From assembly GCF_000341735.1 (NCBI RefSeq), contig NZ_KB455575.1, positions 3,418,904-3,482,903 of the forward strand: 64,000 nt of DNA, written 5' to 3'. Below, piece after piece: positions 18,923-27,418 of this stretch. The stretch comes from Methylotuvimicrobium buryatense 5G (GTDB lineage Bacteria; Pseudomonadota; Gammaproteobacteria; Methylococcales; Methylomonadaceae). Below the pieces are notes generated by a model that worked only from the letters and a program-made list of their open reading frames with translations, did not search any database and was not told the DNA's origin. The translations under genes and the position numbers were made by a program. Position 1 is the stretch's first letter, and each line of letters starts with the position of its first letter.

Positions 18923-19834
18923 TCAATCACTGTGTGATGACAAGGCCTCGGTTAGCGCCGATTGCAAGTCGTTATATTCAAAACTGAAGCCAAGTTCATT
19001 AATGAGTCTTAATGGCATAACGCGTTGGCTGCCAAGTACTAGTTCCGACATTTCACCGAGCAGTAGCTTCAAAGCCCAAGCGGGAATCGGCAGTAAGGCA
19101 GGACGTTTCAAACAGGCGGCTAACGTTTCGGTGAACTCGCGATTGGTGACGGGGTTTGGTGCGGTAGCATTGTAAGGGCCGCGCATTGAGTCGTCGTTCA
19201 ACATGGCGCAGGCGACGTTGATCCAATCTTGCCTATGTATCCAAGACATCCATTGGGTGCCGGCGCCGATTCGACCGCCCAGGCCAAGCTTGAAGGGTAA
19301 GAGCATACGTTGTAGCAGTCCCCCTTCGTGACCTATAACCAAACCGGTTCGTATTAAACAAACTCGGATATCGAGTTGTTCGGCTTGCAGCGCGCTGTTT
19401 TCCCAGGCCAAACATAATCGATGTGAAAAATCGTCTTTGGCGGGCGTCTCTTCATCGAGAACCGTGTCGCCTTGATTGCCGTAATAGCCAATCGCCGAAC
19501 CGCTTATCAAGACTTCCGGTTTTACGGCCAATCCTTCCAGCGTTTCAAACAAACGATCCGTCAACAAGACGCGGCTATCCCAGATAATACGTTTTTGCGC
19601 TTCGGTCCATCGTTTATCGAATATGGGCGCGCCGGCCAGATTAATGACCGCGTCGAATCGTTGGTCCGGTGTGATGTCGTCGAGGCTGCCCAGGCTTTTT
19701 GTGTCGGGTCCGCAAATTGACTGAACACGTTCGGGATTCCGGCTAAGTACCGTCAGCTGGTGACCTTGACCGCTTAACTGTCTGGTCAAAAGGGTGCCGA
19801 TAAAACCGGTGCCGCCTGTTAGTAATATGTTCAT
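18923..19834 (-). CDS. TIGR01777-family NAD(P)-dependent epimerase/sugar nucleotide-like SDR
   Basis: Extended short-chain dehydrogenase fold with an N-terminal Rossmann motif (LLTGGTGFIGTLL) and the SGSAIGYYGNQGD stretch that carries the family Tyr. The C-terminal DUF1731 region (LPIPAWALKLLLGEMSELVL) identifies the TIGR01777/YfcH group. 303 residues. The biological substrate of this group is not established. It is upstream of a small membrane protein gene only in genome order; both face leftward but repeats follow it. Confidence 0.85.
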   Translation of the reverse strand: MNILLTGGTGFIGTLLTRQLSGQGHQLTVLSRNPERVQSICGPDTKSLGSLDDITPDQRFDAVINLAGAPIFDKRWTEAQKRIIWDSRVLLTDRLFETLEGLAVKPEVLISGSAIGYYGNQGDTVLDEETPAKDDFSHRLCLAWENSALQAEQLDIRVCLIRTGLVIGHEGGLLQRMLLPFKLGLGGRIGAGTQWMSWIHRQDWINVACAMLNDDSMRGPYNATAPNPVTNREFTETLAACLKRPALLPIPAWALKLLLGEMSELVLGSQRVMPLRLINELGFSFEYNDLQSALTEALSSHSD

Positions 19835-19886
19835 GACTCGGGCTCCGTAGTGAGAGTGGCAACAACAGATTTAGCGGGTTTGCTTA

Positions 19887-20327
19887 TCAGGATTCCTCGA
19901 CATGTTGACCGTCGTGTTCCTGTTTTACGGGTAGGAATGATAGTAAACCATAAGCAATGTGTGAAAGACCGGCATAGAGAAAAAACAGTCGATAAGTATG
20001 ATCGATCGGAATTTGATTGACGCGACCATAAAATTCGAGAGCTCCACTTAACAAAATCAAAAAAAGACCGGCGGCTGTCAATTCTTTATAGCTTTGCTTC
20101 ATGAAACAATAGGCGAACATCGATAATTCCGCTAGTACAATATAAATCATCATGATTTTGATGTTGTTGCTCAAAGGACCGTAAAGATCGCTATTGAGCT
20201 CGAAAAACGTTTGGTCATTCGTAAAGGATAGGGTTGCTGCTGCGACACTGACGGCCAGCGAGACATAATAATTAGCTTCCAAGGCATATTTGAAGCTAGT
20301 TAAGCCTTTTATTGCAAAACTATTCAT
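19887..20327 (-). CDS. Hypothetical four-helix membrane protein
   Basis: 146 residues with four probable membrane segments: YVSLAVSVAAATLSF, IKIMMIYIVLAELSMFAYCF, AAGLFLILLSGALEFYGRV and LFFLYAGLSHIAYGLLSFL. A short charged tail ends the protein. I do not recognise a family. It lies downstream of ftsH, but an inverted-repeat terminator at 20346-20380 separates them, so it probably has its own promoter. Confidence 0.6.
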   Translation of the reverse strand: MNSFAIKGLTSFKYALEANYYVSLAVSVAAATLSFTNDQTFFELNSDLYGPLSNNIKIMMIYIVLAELSMFAYCFMKQSYKELTAAGLFLILLSGALEFYGRVNQIPIDHTYRLFFLYAGLSHIAYGLLSFLPVKQEHDGQHVEES

Positions 20328-20338
20328 GAAATTATCCT

Positions 20339-20380
20339 GAAAAAGAAGTCCTCCTGAAAGAACCGAAACAGGAGGACTTT
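20339..20380 (-). terminator. Rho-independent terminator after ftsH
   Basis: On the minus strand AAGTCCTCCTG and CAGGAGGACTT form an 11-bp perfect stem around a 12-base loop. It is followed by a T-rich CTTCTTTTTC. It lies 24 nt beyond the ftsH stop codon. Confidence 0.8.
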
Positions 20381-20403
20381 ATAGAGGAGGACGTTGACAG
20401 CGG

Positions 20404-22302
20404 CTAGGTTGCCAGACCGCTTTGACCGATGTTACCGCCGCTCGTTGTGTCAGGTGTTACGACGACGGGGGGCTGTTCGTCCTTATCATCATCTTCCGGT
20501 ACCGGCGGGGCAATTTTTTTGCCTTTCATCAGTTCATCGATTTGAAACTTATCGATGGTTTCCCACTGCATTAATGCTTCCGCCATGTTATGTAAGATTT
20601 CCATGCGCTCGGTAAGAATCTGTTTGGCGCGCTCATAGTTTTTGTCGACCAGCGAGCGAATCTCATCGTCGATCAATCGAGCCATTTGCTCGGACATCGC
20701 TTTATTTTGCGGTCCGAAATAGCCTTGATTCTGATCCGGGCCGTAATCCATAGGGCCGAGGCGATCGGAGAGTCCCCATTTAGTCACCATGTTGCGGGCC
20801 AATTGTGTGGCGCGCTCGATGTCATTGGAAGCGCCGGTTGTCACTTTGTTTTTGCCGTATATGATTTCCTCGGCAACCCGACCGCCGAATAAGCTGGCGA
20901 TTTGGCTTTCCAGTTTATCCCGGCTGGCGCTGTAGGAATCCCGTTCCGGTAGGAACATCGTGATGCCTAATGCACCACCACGGGGCATGATACTGACTTT
21001 GTAGACCGGATCGTGTTCCGGTACGATGCGACCGACGATGGCATGACCGGCTTCATGATAGGCGGTCATCAACTTATCTTCTTCGCGCATCATCATGCTT
21101 CTTCTTTCGGCGCCCATAAGCATTTTGTCGCGGGCTTTATCGAGATCTTCCATGTTCACTTCGCGTTTGTTTTTACGCGCCGCGAATAAAGCCGCTTCGT
21201 TGATCAGATTCGCGAGTTCCGCACCGGAAAAGCCGGGCGTGCCTCGGGCCAGATCGTTGATGTTGACATCGGCGGCTTGCGGTACTTTTTTGATATGGAC
21301 GCTGAGTATTTGTTCGCGACCTTTGATATCGGGTAAGCCGACAGTGACTTGACGGTCGAATCGGCCCGGTCTCAGCAAGGCTTTATCGAGCACATCAGCA
21401 CGGTTGGTCGCAGCGATGACGATGATGCCTTCGTTGCCGTTGAAGCCGTCCATTTCGACAAGCAATTGGTTTAGGGTTTGTTCGCGCTCGTCATTACCGC
21501 CGCCCATTCCGTTGCCGCGATGACGGCCGACCGCATCGATTTCGTCGATGAAGATGATGCACGGCGCGCGTTTCTTGGCTTGTTCGAACATATCGCGAAC
21601 GCGAGAAGCACCGACGCCGACGAACATTTCGACGAAATCCGAACCGGATATCGAGAAGAACGGTACACCCGCTTCGCCTGCAATGGCCCGAGCCAGCAGC
21701 GTTTTACCGGTTCCCGGAGGACCGACCATCAATACGCCCCGCGGTATCTGGCCGCCGAGGAATTCGTATTTGGCGGGGTCTCTCAGAAAATCGACCATTT
21801 CGACGACGTCTTCCTTGGCTTCTTCGACGCCGGCGACATCGGTGAATTTAACCTTGATTTGGTTTTCCTCGAGCAATTTGGCCTTGCTTTTACCGAAATT
21901 CATCTGGCCGCCCATGCCGCCGCCTTGCTGTTTGCGGAAGAAATAAACCCAGACTGCGATCAGCAGTAACATCGGTGCCCATGAGATAAAGATCTGCATC
22001 AGCATCGATTGTTTCGGCGGCGAAGCAACTTTGATTTTGACGCCGTATTCCAATAATTCGTCGATCATTTTGGCATCATTTGGGTTATAGGTCATGAACC
22101 TTTCCCCATTACGACGACGACCATTGATTTCCTCGCCGTTGATCGTGACTTCAGCAACCACGCCGGCGCGTATGTCTTCAATAAAGTCAGAGTATGACAA
22201 GGCATAGTTACTGTCGTTTTGCGGGCCCATTCGGCTAAATGCCGTGAATAGCGTAAGCCCCACCGCTATCCAGATGACGATTTTAAGTGCATTTGATTTC
22301 AT
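20404..22302 (-). CDS. ftsH: ATP-dependent zinc metalloprotease FtsH
   Basis: Membrane-anchored AAA+ protease that degrades misfolded membrane proteins and regulatory proteins. Two N-terminal membrane segments (about 7-24 and 104-122) flank a periplasmic domain. Walker A GPPGTGKT is at 194-201, Walker B is [11 protein letters not shown], and the second region of homology follows. The zinc site HEAGH is at 416-420. 632 residues is normal. It is the last gene of hflK-hflC-ftsH, 35 nt after hflC; HflK and HflC are its membrane modulators, so operon and complex agree. Clustering with hflKC rather than rlmE/folP is less common in gammaproteobacteria. Confidence 0.97.
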   Translation of the reverse strand: MKSNALKIVIWIAVGLTLFTAFSRMGPQNDSNYALSYSDFIEDIRAGVVAEVTINGEEINGRRRNGERFMTYNPNDAKMIDELLEYGVKIKVASPPKQSMLMQIFISWAPMLLLIAVWVYFFRKQQGGGMGGQMNFGKSKAKLLEENQIKVKFTDVAGVEEAKEDVVEMVDFLRDPAKYEFLGGQIPRGVLMVGPPGTGKTLLARAIAGEAGVPFFSISGSDFVEMFVGVGASRVRDMFEQAKKRAPCIIFIDEIDAVGRHRGNGMGGGNDEREQTLNQLLVEMDGFNGNEGIIVIAATNRADVLDKALLRPGRFDRQVTVGLPDIKGREQILSVHIKKVPQAADVNINDLARGTPGFSGAELANLINEAALFAARKNKREVNMEDLDKARDKMLMGAERRSMMMREEDKLMTAYHEAGHAIVGRIVPEHDPVYKVSIMPRGGALGITMFLPERDSYSASRDKLESQIASLFGGRVAEEIIYGKNKVTTGASNDIERATQLARNMVTKWGLSDRLGPMDYGPDQNQGYFGPQNKAMSEQMARLIDDEIRSLVDKNYERAKQILTERMEILHNMAEALMQWETIDKFQIDELMKGKKIAPPVPEDDDKDEQPPVVVTPDTTSGGNIGQSGLAT

Positions 22303-22337
22303 TTAAATTTTCTCCTCTTTAGAGATGTATGAGGATA

Positions 22338-23204
22338 TCATTCTTCTTTCGAAAAATACCTGAAGAAATCCGATTTCGGTTCCAGTAACAGAGTATCCTG
22401 GGTATTTTCGAACGATTTTTGATAGGCGTTCAAGCTTCGGTGGAATGCATAAAACTCTTCATTTTTGCCATGGCTGACCGCATAGATCTCGGCCGACTTG
22501 GCATCGCCGCGTCCTCGTATTTGTTCGGCTTCTCGATACGCATTAGCCAAAATAATATCGCGCTCCTTATCGGCCTGCGCGCTAATTTGTTCTGCAAGTT
22601 CCGCGCCTTGTGAGCGGAATTCCCGGGCAACTCTTTCACGCTCGGCTTCCATTCTCCGGAATACCGAGCTGCTGACTTCGTCCGGCAGATCGATGCGCTT
22701 GATGCGGATATCGACTAATTCGATGCCGTATTGTTCAGCGACCGGGCTTAATTTTTCCATCAACACCTTGCGTAAATTGCCTCTATCCTCGGAAACCAAG
22801 TCTTTGATCGTTCTTAAGCCGAATTCGCCGCGCATCGCATCTTTCATAATTTGATCGAGTCGAAGGTTGGCTTGATAAGAATCGCCGCTGACTGTTGTAT
22901 AAAACAGGCCGACATCGCCAATTTTCCATTTGGCAAAAGAATCGACAATCACATTTTTCTTTTCCGAAGTCAGGAAACGTTCCGATTTGGCATTAAGGGT
23001 TTGGATTCGCGCATCGAACGCGCTGGTATTATTGATCAAGGGCATTTTGAAATGAAGGCCCGGCCGATAATCGGATTCGACAATTTCGCCCAAGCGAAAT
23101 TTGATCGCTTTTTCACTTTCGCCAACATAAAACACCGACATATAACCAAGAATAAGCACCGATAAACCGATGGGAACTAATAATTGTTTAGGTAACGAAT
23201 TCAT
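22338..23204 (-). CDS. hflC: Protease modulator HflC
   Basis: SPFH/Band-7 protein that assembles with HflK into a periplasmic cage round FtsH. One N-terminal membrane segment (VPIGLSVLILGYMSVFYVG) is followed by the SPFH domain and a long charged helix rich in Glu/Arg (about 180-245), ending in the HflC-type region AFHRSLNAYQKSFENTQDTL. 288 residues. Its ATG overlaps the hflK stop, so the two are translationally coupled. Confidence 0.94.
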   Translation of the reverse strand: MNSLPKQLLVPIGLSVLILGYMSVFYVGESEKAIKFRLGEIVESDYRPGLHFKMPLINNTSAFDARIQTLNAKSERFLTSEKKNVIVDSFAKWKIGDVGLFYTTVSGDSYQANLRLDQIMKDAMRGEFGLRTIKDLVSEDRGNLRKVLMEKLSPVAEQYGIELVDIRIKRIDLPDEVSSSVFRRMEAERERVAREFRSQGAELAEQISAQADKERDIILANAYREAEQIRGRGDAKSAEIYAVSHGKNEEFYAFHRSLNAYQKSFENTQDTLLLEPKSDFFRYFSKEE

Positions 23205-24361
23205 AGTCTGCTCCTGCTGGAACGGATTGTTGAAGCATGCACGGGTTTTCGGGCATCGGTTTGTGCGGCCTTTTCGATTTGCGCAATCGAATTTAGGTTA
23301 GGAGTACCGACATTTTGATCGCCATTTTTGTGCATCGAATCGATCGGCATGTAGAACATATTATTCCCGTTTTCAACCGCTACAATCACTTTATTGGTAT
23401 TGCTGTATAACTTTTCTTTAGCTTCAAGATACAAACGTTTGCGGGTTATTCTGGGCGCTTTCTCGTATTCGACCAGTAATTGATCGAAGCGTTGCGTCTC
23501 GCCGGTTGCTCTAGCGACCACTTGAGCTTCATAGGCTTCAGCCTCCTGAATCAATCTTGCCGCTGCACCTCGAGCTTTAGGAATCACTTCGTTGGCATAA
23601 GCTTCGGCTTCGTTAATTAGCCTTTGTTTATCCTCTCGTGCCCGGATTGCATCCTCGAAGGCATTTTGAACTTCCTCGGGAGGCTGGGCATCCTGTAAGT
23701 TGACGCTGGCGATGCGAAGACCGGTTTGATATTGATCCATCGCTTCCTGCACCTGATCTTTGATTGCCGTGGCAATTTGACTGCGGCCTTCGGTTAGGAT
23801 GAAGTCCATATTATTCTTGCCGATTACGCCCCGCTCGATACTTTCGGTCACTTGCTTAAGCGTGGCTTCGGCATTTTTGACGTTGAATAAATAATCCCTG
23901 GCATCTTTGATTTGATATTGAATGGCTAACCTAACGCTGATAATGTTTTCATCCCTGGTTAGCATCAGCGATTCGGGTAAGTCCGATCCGCTTCCGAGTT
24001 GACGGCCTCCGGTTTTATAGCCGATTTCAATGAAGCGTTGTTGTTCGACGTTGACGATAGACACATCTTCTATTGGAAAGGGCAAATGCCAATGCGGGCC
24101 AGGCATCGTAGTGGCTTGATAGGCGCCGAATCGGGTTTCCACGCCTCGATTGCCTTGGTCTACGATGTAAACGCCACTGCCAGCCCAGGCAATTAACAGC
24201 GCGGCGCTAGAGTAAGCAAAGATCGGTTTGGAGTGGCGGTTAAGAAAATTTTTGGGCTTTTTATTGATGCCGCGCCATATATTTTCGAATTGAGCTTCCC
24301 AATCGGATTTGGGATTTTCACCTAATTCCTTCGGGTCATTATTTTTATTGTTCCAGGTCAT
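23201..24361 (-). CDS. hflK: Protease modulator HflK
   Basis: SPFH-family partner of HflC. A short cytoplasmic N-terminus precedes one membrane segment (AYSSAALLIAWAGSGVYIVD) and the SPFH domain opening GVETRFGAYQATTMPGPHWH. A long helix (ARGAAARLIQEAEAYEAQVV) with the HflK-type YLEAKEKLYSNTNKVIV end follows. 386 residues. First gene of the hflKC-ftsH operon. No Gly-rich N-terminal run as in E. coli HflK is present. Confidence 0.94.
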   Translation of the reverse strand: MTWNNKNNDPKELGENPKSDWEAQFENIWRGINKKPKNFLNRHSKPIFAYSSAALLIAWAGSGVYIVDQGNRGVETRFGAYQATTMPGPHWHLPFPIEDVSIVNVEQQRFIEIGYKTGGRQLGSGSDLPESLMLTRDENIISVRLAIQYQIKDARDYLFNVKNAEATLKQVTESIERGVIGKNNMDFILTEGRSQIATAIKDQVQEAMDQYQTGLRIASVNLQDAQPPEEVQNAFEDAIRAREDKQRLINEAEAYANEVIPKARGAAARLIQEAEAYEAQVVARATGETQRFDQLLVEYEKAPRITRKRLYLEAKEKLYSNTNKVIVAVENGNNMFYMPIDSMHKNGDQNVGTPNLNSIAQIEKAAQTDARKPVHASTIRSSRSRL

Positions 24362-24451
24362 AGCGGACTCCTGATACTCGTGCGTTAAGGCCGGTTTATT
24401 TTTTATCCGACCTTTTTATTGTTCGGTGCAATGTCGAATTAATCGCTTGTT

Positions 24452-25897
24452 TTAGCCGGGTTCGAGAAAATCGACTAAATCGCTGCTGAATTTATTTTTT
24501 AATTTCAATAGTGCGCTGTTCTGAATTTGCCTGACCCGTTCACGTGTTAACGACATACGGTCGGCAATGTCTTGCAGCGTCATTTCGGTATCGCTATCGA
24601 GCCCGAAACGGCAATTGATAATGTCGGCTTCTCGCTCAGGTAGGGTTTCGATAGCCTTCCTCAAGCAGTTTTTCAATGCCGAATTAGCCAATATACTGAT
24701 CGGTTGCGGAAAATGGTTCTGCTCCATCGAATCGACGATTGCCGGTAAATCCTCATCATCATTAATATTGTTATCAAGCGAAATGGTCGGTTGATAATTA
24801 TTGACGATGGCTTTGATTTCCTCTTCAGGCAAGGCGCAGATTTCGGCAAGTGTTTTATTGGTCGGCCATTGGTTGTGTTTGACCAGATAATCGTTCATCG
24901 TTTCGAACACCGCGGCCGCTTTTGCCGCAATGTTGTAAGGCAAGCGGACCATTTTTTCCTGTCTGACCATGCCCCGAGTGATGCTTTGTTTGATCCAATA
25001 AATCGCATAAGTGGAAAAGCGCACCGATCGCCGCCAATCGTAACGGTCAACCGCCTTGATCAAACCCACAGTCCCGTCTTGAATTAAATCGGTAAATGGT
25101 AGCGAAGAATGGTGATATTGACGTGCAATGAAAGTGACTAGCCTAAGGTTGCCGCTGATCATCGCACGTCTTGCGGAAATCATTCGTTGTTGCTCGATCG
25201 ACGCGGATTTCAACAACTCTAAGTCATCATCGTTGAGTGCTCGATCCTTGAGCCGGCAAGTTAAGACTTTGACGATTTGTTGCAGGAAATTAGGTAAAAG
25301 ATGAAGATCTTCCAGTAACTGTTTGCATTCGGTAAATGCGGTGCTTGAATGCGGGTTGTCTTTGGCGTTGATCACTTGCTGAAAACACTCTAGTAACTTG
25401 CTTGCAAGCTGTTTAGCGGTATCCTGTGCAGCATTGTCCTTTTGTACAGGTTCGAGATTGTTTTTTCTGATAAGCTCGGACAAGTCGGTGCCATCGCCGA
25501 TAGCGCGAACAAATTCGCCGGCTATAACAGACAGTCCCGAATTCGAATAAATCATCAAACGCGATAAGTTTAAGCGACTTTGTTCCATCTGTTGGGCTAG
25601 CGAGGTTAATTCCTCTGCAGTCAAAACCGATGCATTTTGCTGATGTATCAACAACTCGTCGCCTCCGCTTTGCATGAATGTCATTGCGTTATTCGATGAG
25701 GATAACTCTTCGGTTTCCGCAAATAAGTCGGCATCTACAGGTTCCGATTCGATTTCATCGGAATCGTTGTTTAGAGTGTCGATTTGCGGCCGGCACGAAT
25801 CCATAAAATCCGTATCGAGGGAGGCTTCCTTGTATAAACCTCGAAAACTGCCGGAACGGTACTGATTGTTTAGCATTGAATGGTTCATTTGGGTCAT
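24452..25897 (-). CDS. Alternative RNA polymerase sigma-70 family factor
   Basis: 481 residues: a long N-terminal part (about 200 residues, little similarity seen), region 2 (LRLVTFIARQYHHSSLPFTD, LIQDGTVGLIKAVDRYDWRR, RFSTYAIYWIKQSI), region 3 and region 4 with the helix-turn-helix end MTLQDIADRMSLTRERVRQI. Region 2 departs from the housekeeping form (usual RGLxFLDLIQEG; here SSLPFTDLIQDG), so this is a group 2 or 3 (RpoS/RpoH-like) factor, not the main sigma. It is divergent from a B12-binding MerR regulator across 137 bp with two perfect palindromes, which suggests control by that regulator. Confidence 0.85.
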   Translation of the reverse strand: MTQMNHSMLNNQYRSGSFRGLYKEASLDTDFMDSCRPQIDTLNNDSDEIESEPVDADLFAETEELSSSNNAMTFMQSGGDELLIHQQNASVLTAEELTSLAQQMEQSRLNLSRLMIYSNSGLSVIAGEFVRAIGDGTDLSELIRKNNLEPVQKDNAAQDTAKQLASKLLECFQQVINAKDNPHSSTAFTECKQLLEDLHLLPNFLQQIVKVLTCRLKDRALNDDDLELLKSASIEQQRMISARRAMISGNLRLVTFIARQYHHSSLPFTDLIQDGTVGLIKAVDRYDWRRSVRFSTYAIYWIKQSITRGMVRQEKMVRLPYNIAAKAAAVFETMNDYLVKHNQWPTNKTLAEICALPEEEIKAIVNNYQPTISLDNNINDDEDLPAIVDSMEQNHFPQPISILANSALKNCLRKAIETLPEREADIINCRFGLDSDTEMTLQDIADRMSLTRERVRQIQNSALLKLKNKFSSDLVDFLEPG

Positions 25898-25946
25898 AGT
25901 GGATTGCCCCTTACCAGGTAACTGGTTATATACCCTGAGTAAATAC

Positions 25947-25963
25947 TTAGTTGAATCAACTAA
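25947..25963. promoter_or_regulatory. Candidate operator palindrome 1
   Basis: Perfect 8+1+8 palindrome TTAGTTGA A TCAACTAA between the divergent sigma-factor and MerR-type genes. Position and symmetry fit a dimeric regulator site; no experimental support. Confidence 0.5.
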
Positions 25964-25992
25964 AGCTTGGATTAAACATTACTCCTGAGTAC

Positions 25993-26009
25993 AATGTTTG
26001 TCAAACATT
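25993..26009. promoter_or_regulatory. Candidate operator palindrome 2
   Basis: Perfect 8+1+8 palindrome AATGTTTG T CAAACATT ending 25 bp before the MerR-type start codon. Its half-site differs from palindrome 1, so the two may bind different proteins. The MerR/CarH-type product of the adjacent gene is the obvious candidate for one of them. Confidence 0.5.
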
Positions 26010-26034
26010 AATCATAAACAAAACCTGTGCATAA

Positions 26035-26949
26035 ATGTATACAATAAAAACCGTGACTTCACTCACAGGCATAAACACCGAAACACTCAGAGCTTGGGAA
26101 AGGCGCTACGGAACCGTTAACCCCGTTAGGGATAGCAAGGGCCGGCGTCTTTACACGCAGCAAGATGTCGAGCGTTTGACGCTGCTGTTGGCGGCAACTC
26201 AGCAAGGTTTTACGATCAGCAAAATCGCGGATTTAAGTAACGACGAACTGCAGGAGTTGTTGAGCGCCAACCCTAATCCGCCAAATGCCAATCAAGAATT
26301 GTTTTTTCTGCGTATCGTCGATGCCTTGCTGCAATTTCGCATGGATACCTGCGAAGACTTGCTAAGGCGGGCGCTGATTGCAATGGATCCCCTGAGTTAT
26401 GCCCGAGAGGTTCTGTTGCCGACCCTCGAAAAGGTCGGTAATCTTTGGCATGAGGGTAGATTGACCATTGCTCAAGAGCATCTGTTTTCCGCCTGTGTTA
26501 AACGTATCGTATTAAGTATGGTAAATCACGAACAGCCATTTTCCGGAACCAATCCCGGTGTGATGTTCGCGACCATGACCGGAGAGCATCACGAATTCGG
26601 AATATTGCTGAGTTGCTGGTTGGCCGCTAGTCAACGTTGTAAATGCTATTACATCGGCCCCGATTTGCCATGGGAAGACTTGTTAAACGCCGGAAACCGG
26701 CTCAAGCCTTCTGTTATCGTTCTGAGCCTCGCTAATACACCGCCTGAACAAGCCATGGTTCAAAACTTAAACAATCTGGCCGAGGCGTTGCCGAAAGATA
26801 TCCAGTTATGGGTCGGCGGTACCGGTGCACAGTATTTGTTCAAGTCGAATCAACTGCCGGAACGGTCGGTTTTTACCGCTAGTCTCGACGACTTTTACCA
26901 TCGAATCGGTCGCTTGATTCAAAGTCGTCCGCTCTCGCGGCCGTTTTAG
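26035..26949 (+). CDS. MerR-family regulator with cobalamin-binding domain (CarH/LitR type)
   Basis: N-terminal MerR winged helix (about 1-75: TLRAWERRYG with RRLYTQQDVERL) followed by a helical bundle and a B12-binding Rossmann domain. Residues that hold adenosylcobalamin in CarH are present: W138 with E148-H149 in LWHEGRLTIAQEH, and the lower ligand His in EHHEFG (H186 by the ExHxxG pattern). Known family members repress in the dark as B12-bound oligomers and release DNA when light breaks the cobalt-carbon bond. That makes a light or B12 response likely here, by inference. 304 residues. Divergent from the sigma factor gene. Confidence 0.88.
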   Translation: MYTIKTVTSLTGINTETLRAWERRYGTVNPVRDSKGRRLYTQQDVERLTLLLAATQQGFTISKIADLSNDELQELLSANPNPPNANQELFFLRIVDALLQFRMDTCEDLLRRALIAMDPLSYAREVLLPTLEKVGNLWHEGRLTIAQEHLFSACVKRIVLSMVNHEQPFSGTNPGVMFATMTGEHHEFGILLSCWLAASQRCKCYYIGPDLPWEDLLNAGNRLKPSVIVLSLANTPPEQAMVQNLNNLAEALPKDIQLWVGGTGAQYLFKSNQLPERSVFTASLDDFYHRIGRLIQSRPLSRPF

Positions 26950-26978
26950 CGATTCTCGATCGATTGATTTAAGGTCTG

Positions 26979-26999
26979 ACTTTTCAATGCATGAAAAGT
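26979..26999 (+). terminator. Weak hairpin after the MerR-type gene
   Basis: ACTTTTCA ATGCA TGAAAAGT gives an 8-bp AU-rich stem 30 nt past the stop codon, followed by TCTTAATTTCTTATC. The low GC content of the stem makes termination doubtful. The rest of 27000-27340 shows no gene I can support. Confidence 0.35.
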
Positions 27000-27340
27000 T
27001 CTTAATTTCTTATCAATACGGTAGGTTTTTTTAATCCAGTCGTTCAAATGACATGAAGACGAGGTTTTTATTGCATTCGCGGCAAATGGCTTTCATAATT
27101 CTAGGCTTATTTAACACAGGACTATTGCCTGTTATTGTTGATTCGATGCTCAGATTCTTTTTTACTTTCTCAAATCCAATGCATGGTTGTTTTGGCCGAA
27201 TATCGTCCGAGCGGATGGTTTATCGCTTGAGGCTGTGCGTGGTTATTTCGGAGTGTAGGGTTAGTTTTATGAAATACATGGCATTAAATATATTTAATAA
27301 TCAACGATATGCTTAAAATGGGTTGCCGAATAATAATATG

Positions 27341-27368
27341 AAAAGGGCCCGGATGGGCCCTTTTTTTT
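27341..27368 (+). terminator. Strong hairpin with T-run before mgtE
   Basis: AAAA GGGCCC GGAT GGGCCC TTTTTTTT: a 6-bp all-GC stem with an eight-T tail on the plus strand and four As on the other side, 50 nt before the mgtE start codon. It either ends transcription from upstream or acts as an attenuator in the mgtE leader. Confidence 0.75.
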
Positions 27369-27385
27369 GGTTTAACGTTTACACA

Positions 27386-27401
27386 GTCCCGTTTAAGGGA
27401 C
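27386..27401 (+). promoter_or_regulatory. Small hairpin beside the mgtE ribosome-binding site
   Basis: GTCCC GTTTAA GGGAC, 17 nt before ATG 27419, directly upstream of the AGGGGG ribosome-binding sequence. It might affect translation start; no known magnesium riboswitch pattern was recognised. Confidence 0.35.
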
Positions 27402-27418
27402 CCAATTAGGGGGCAGCA

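Noticed and set aside
24387-24414. A terminator between the sigma gene and hflK
   Set aside because: AAGGCCGG / CCGACCTT has a mismatch and its T-run is on the strand opposite to both genes.
27053-27316. An 87-residue hypothetical protein
   Set aside because: No ribosome-binding site, no neighbour link and irregular composition; it may be chance, so I left it out of the features.
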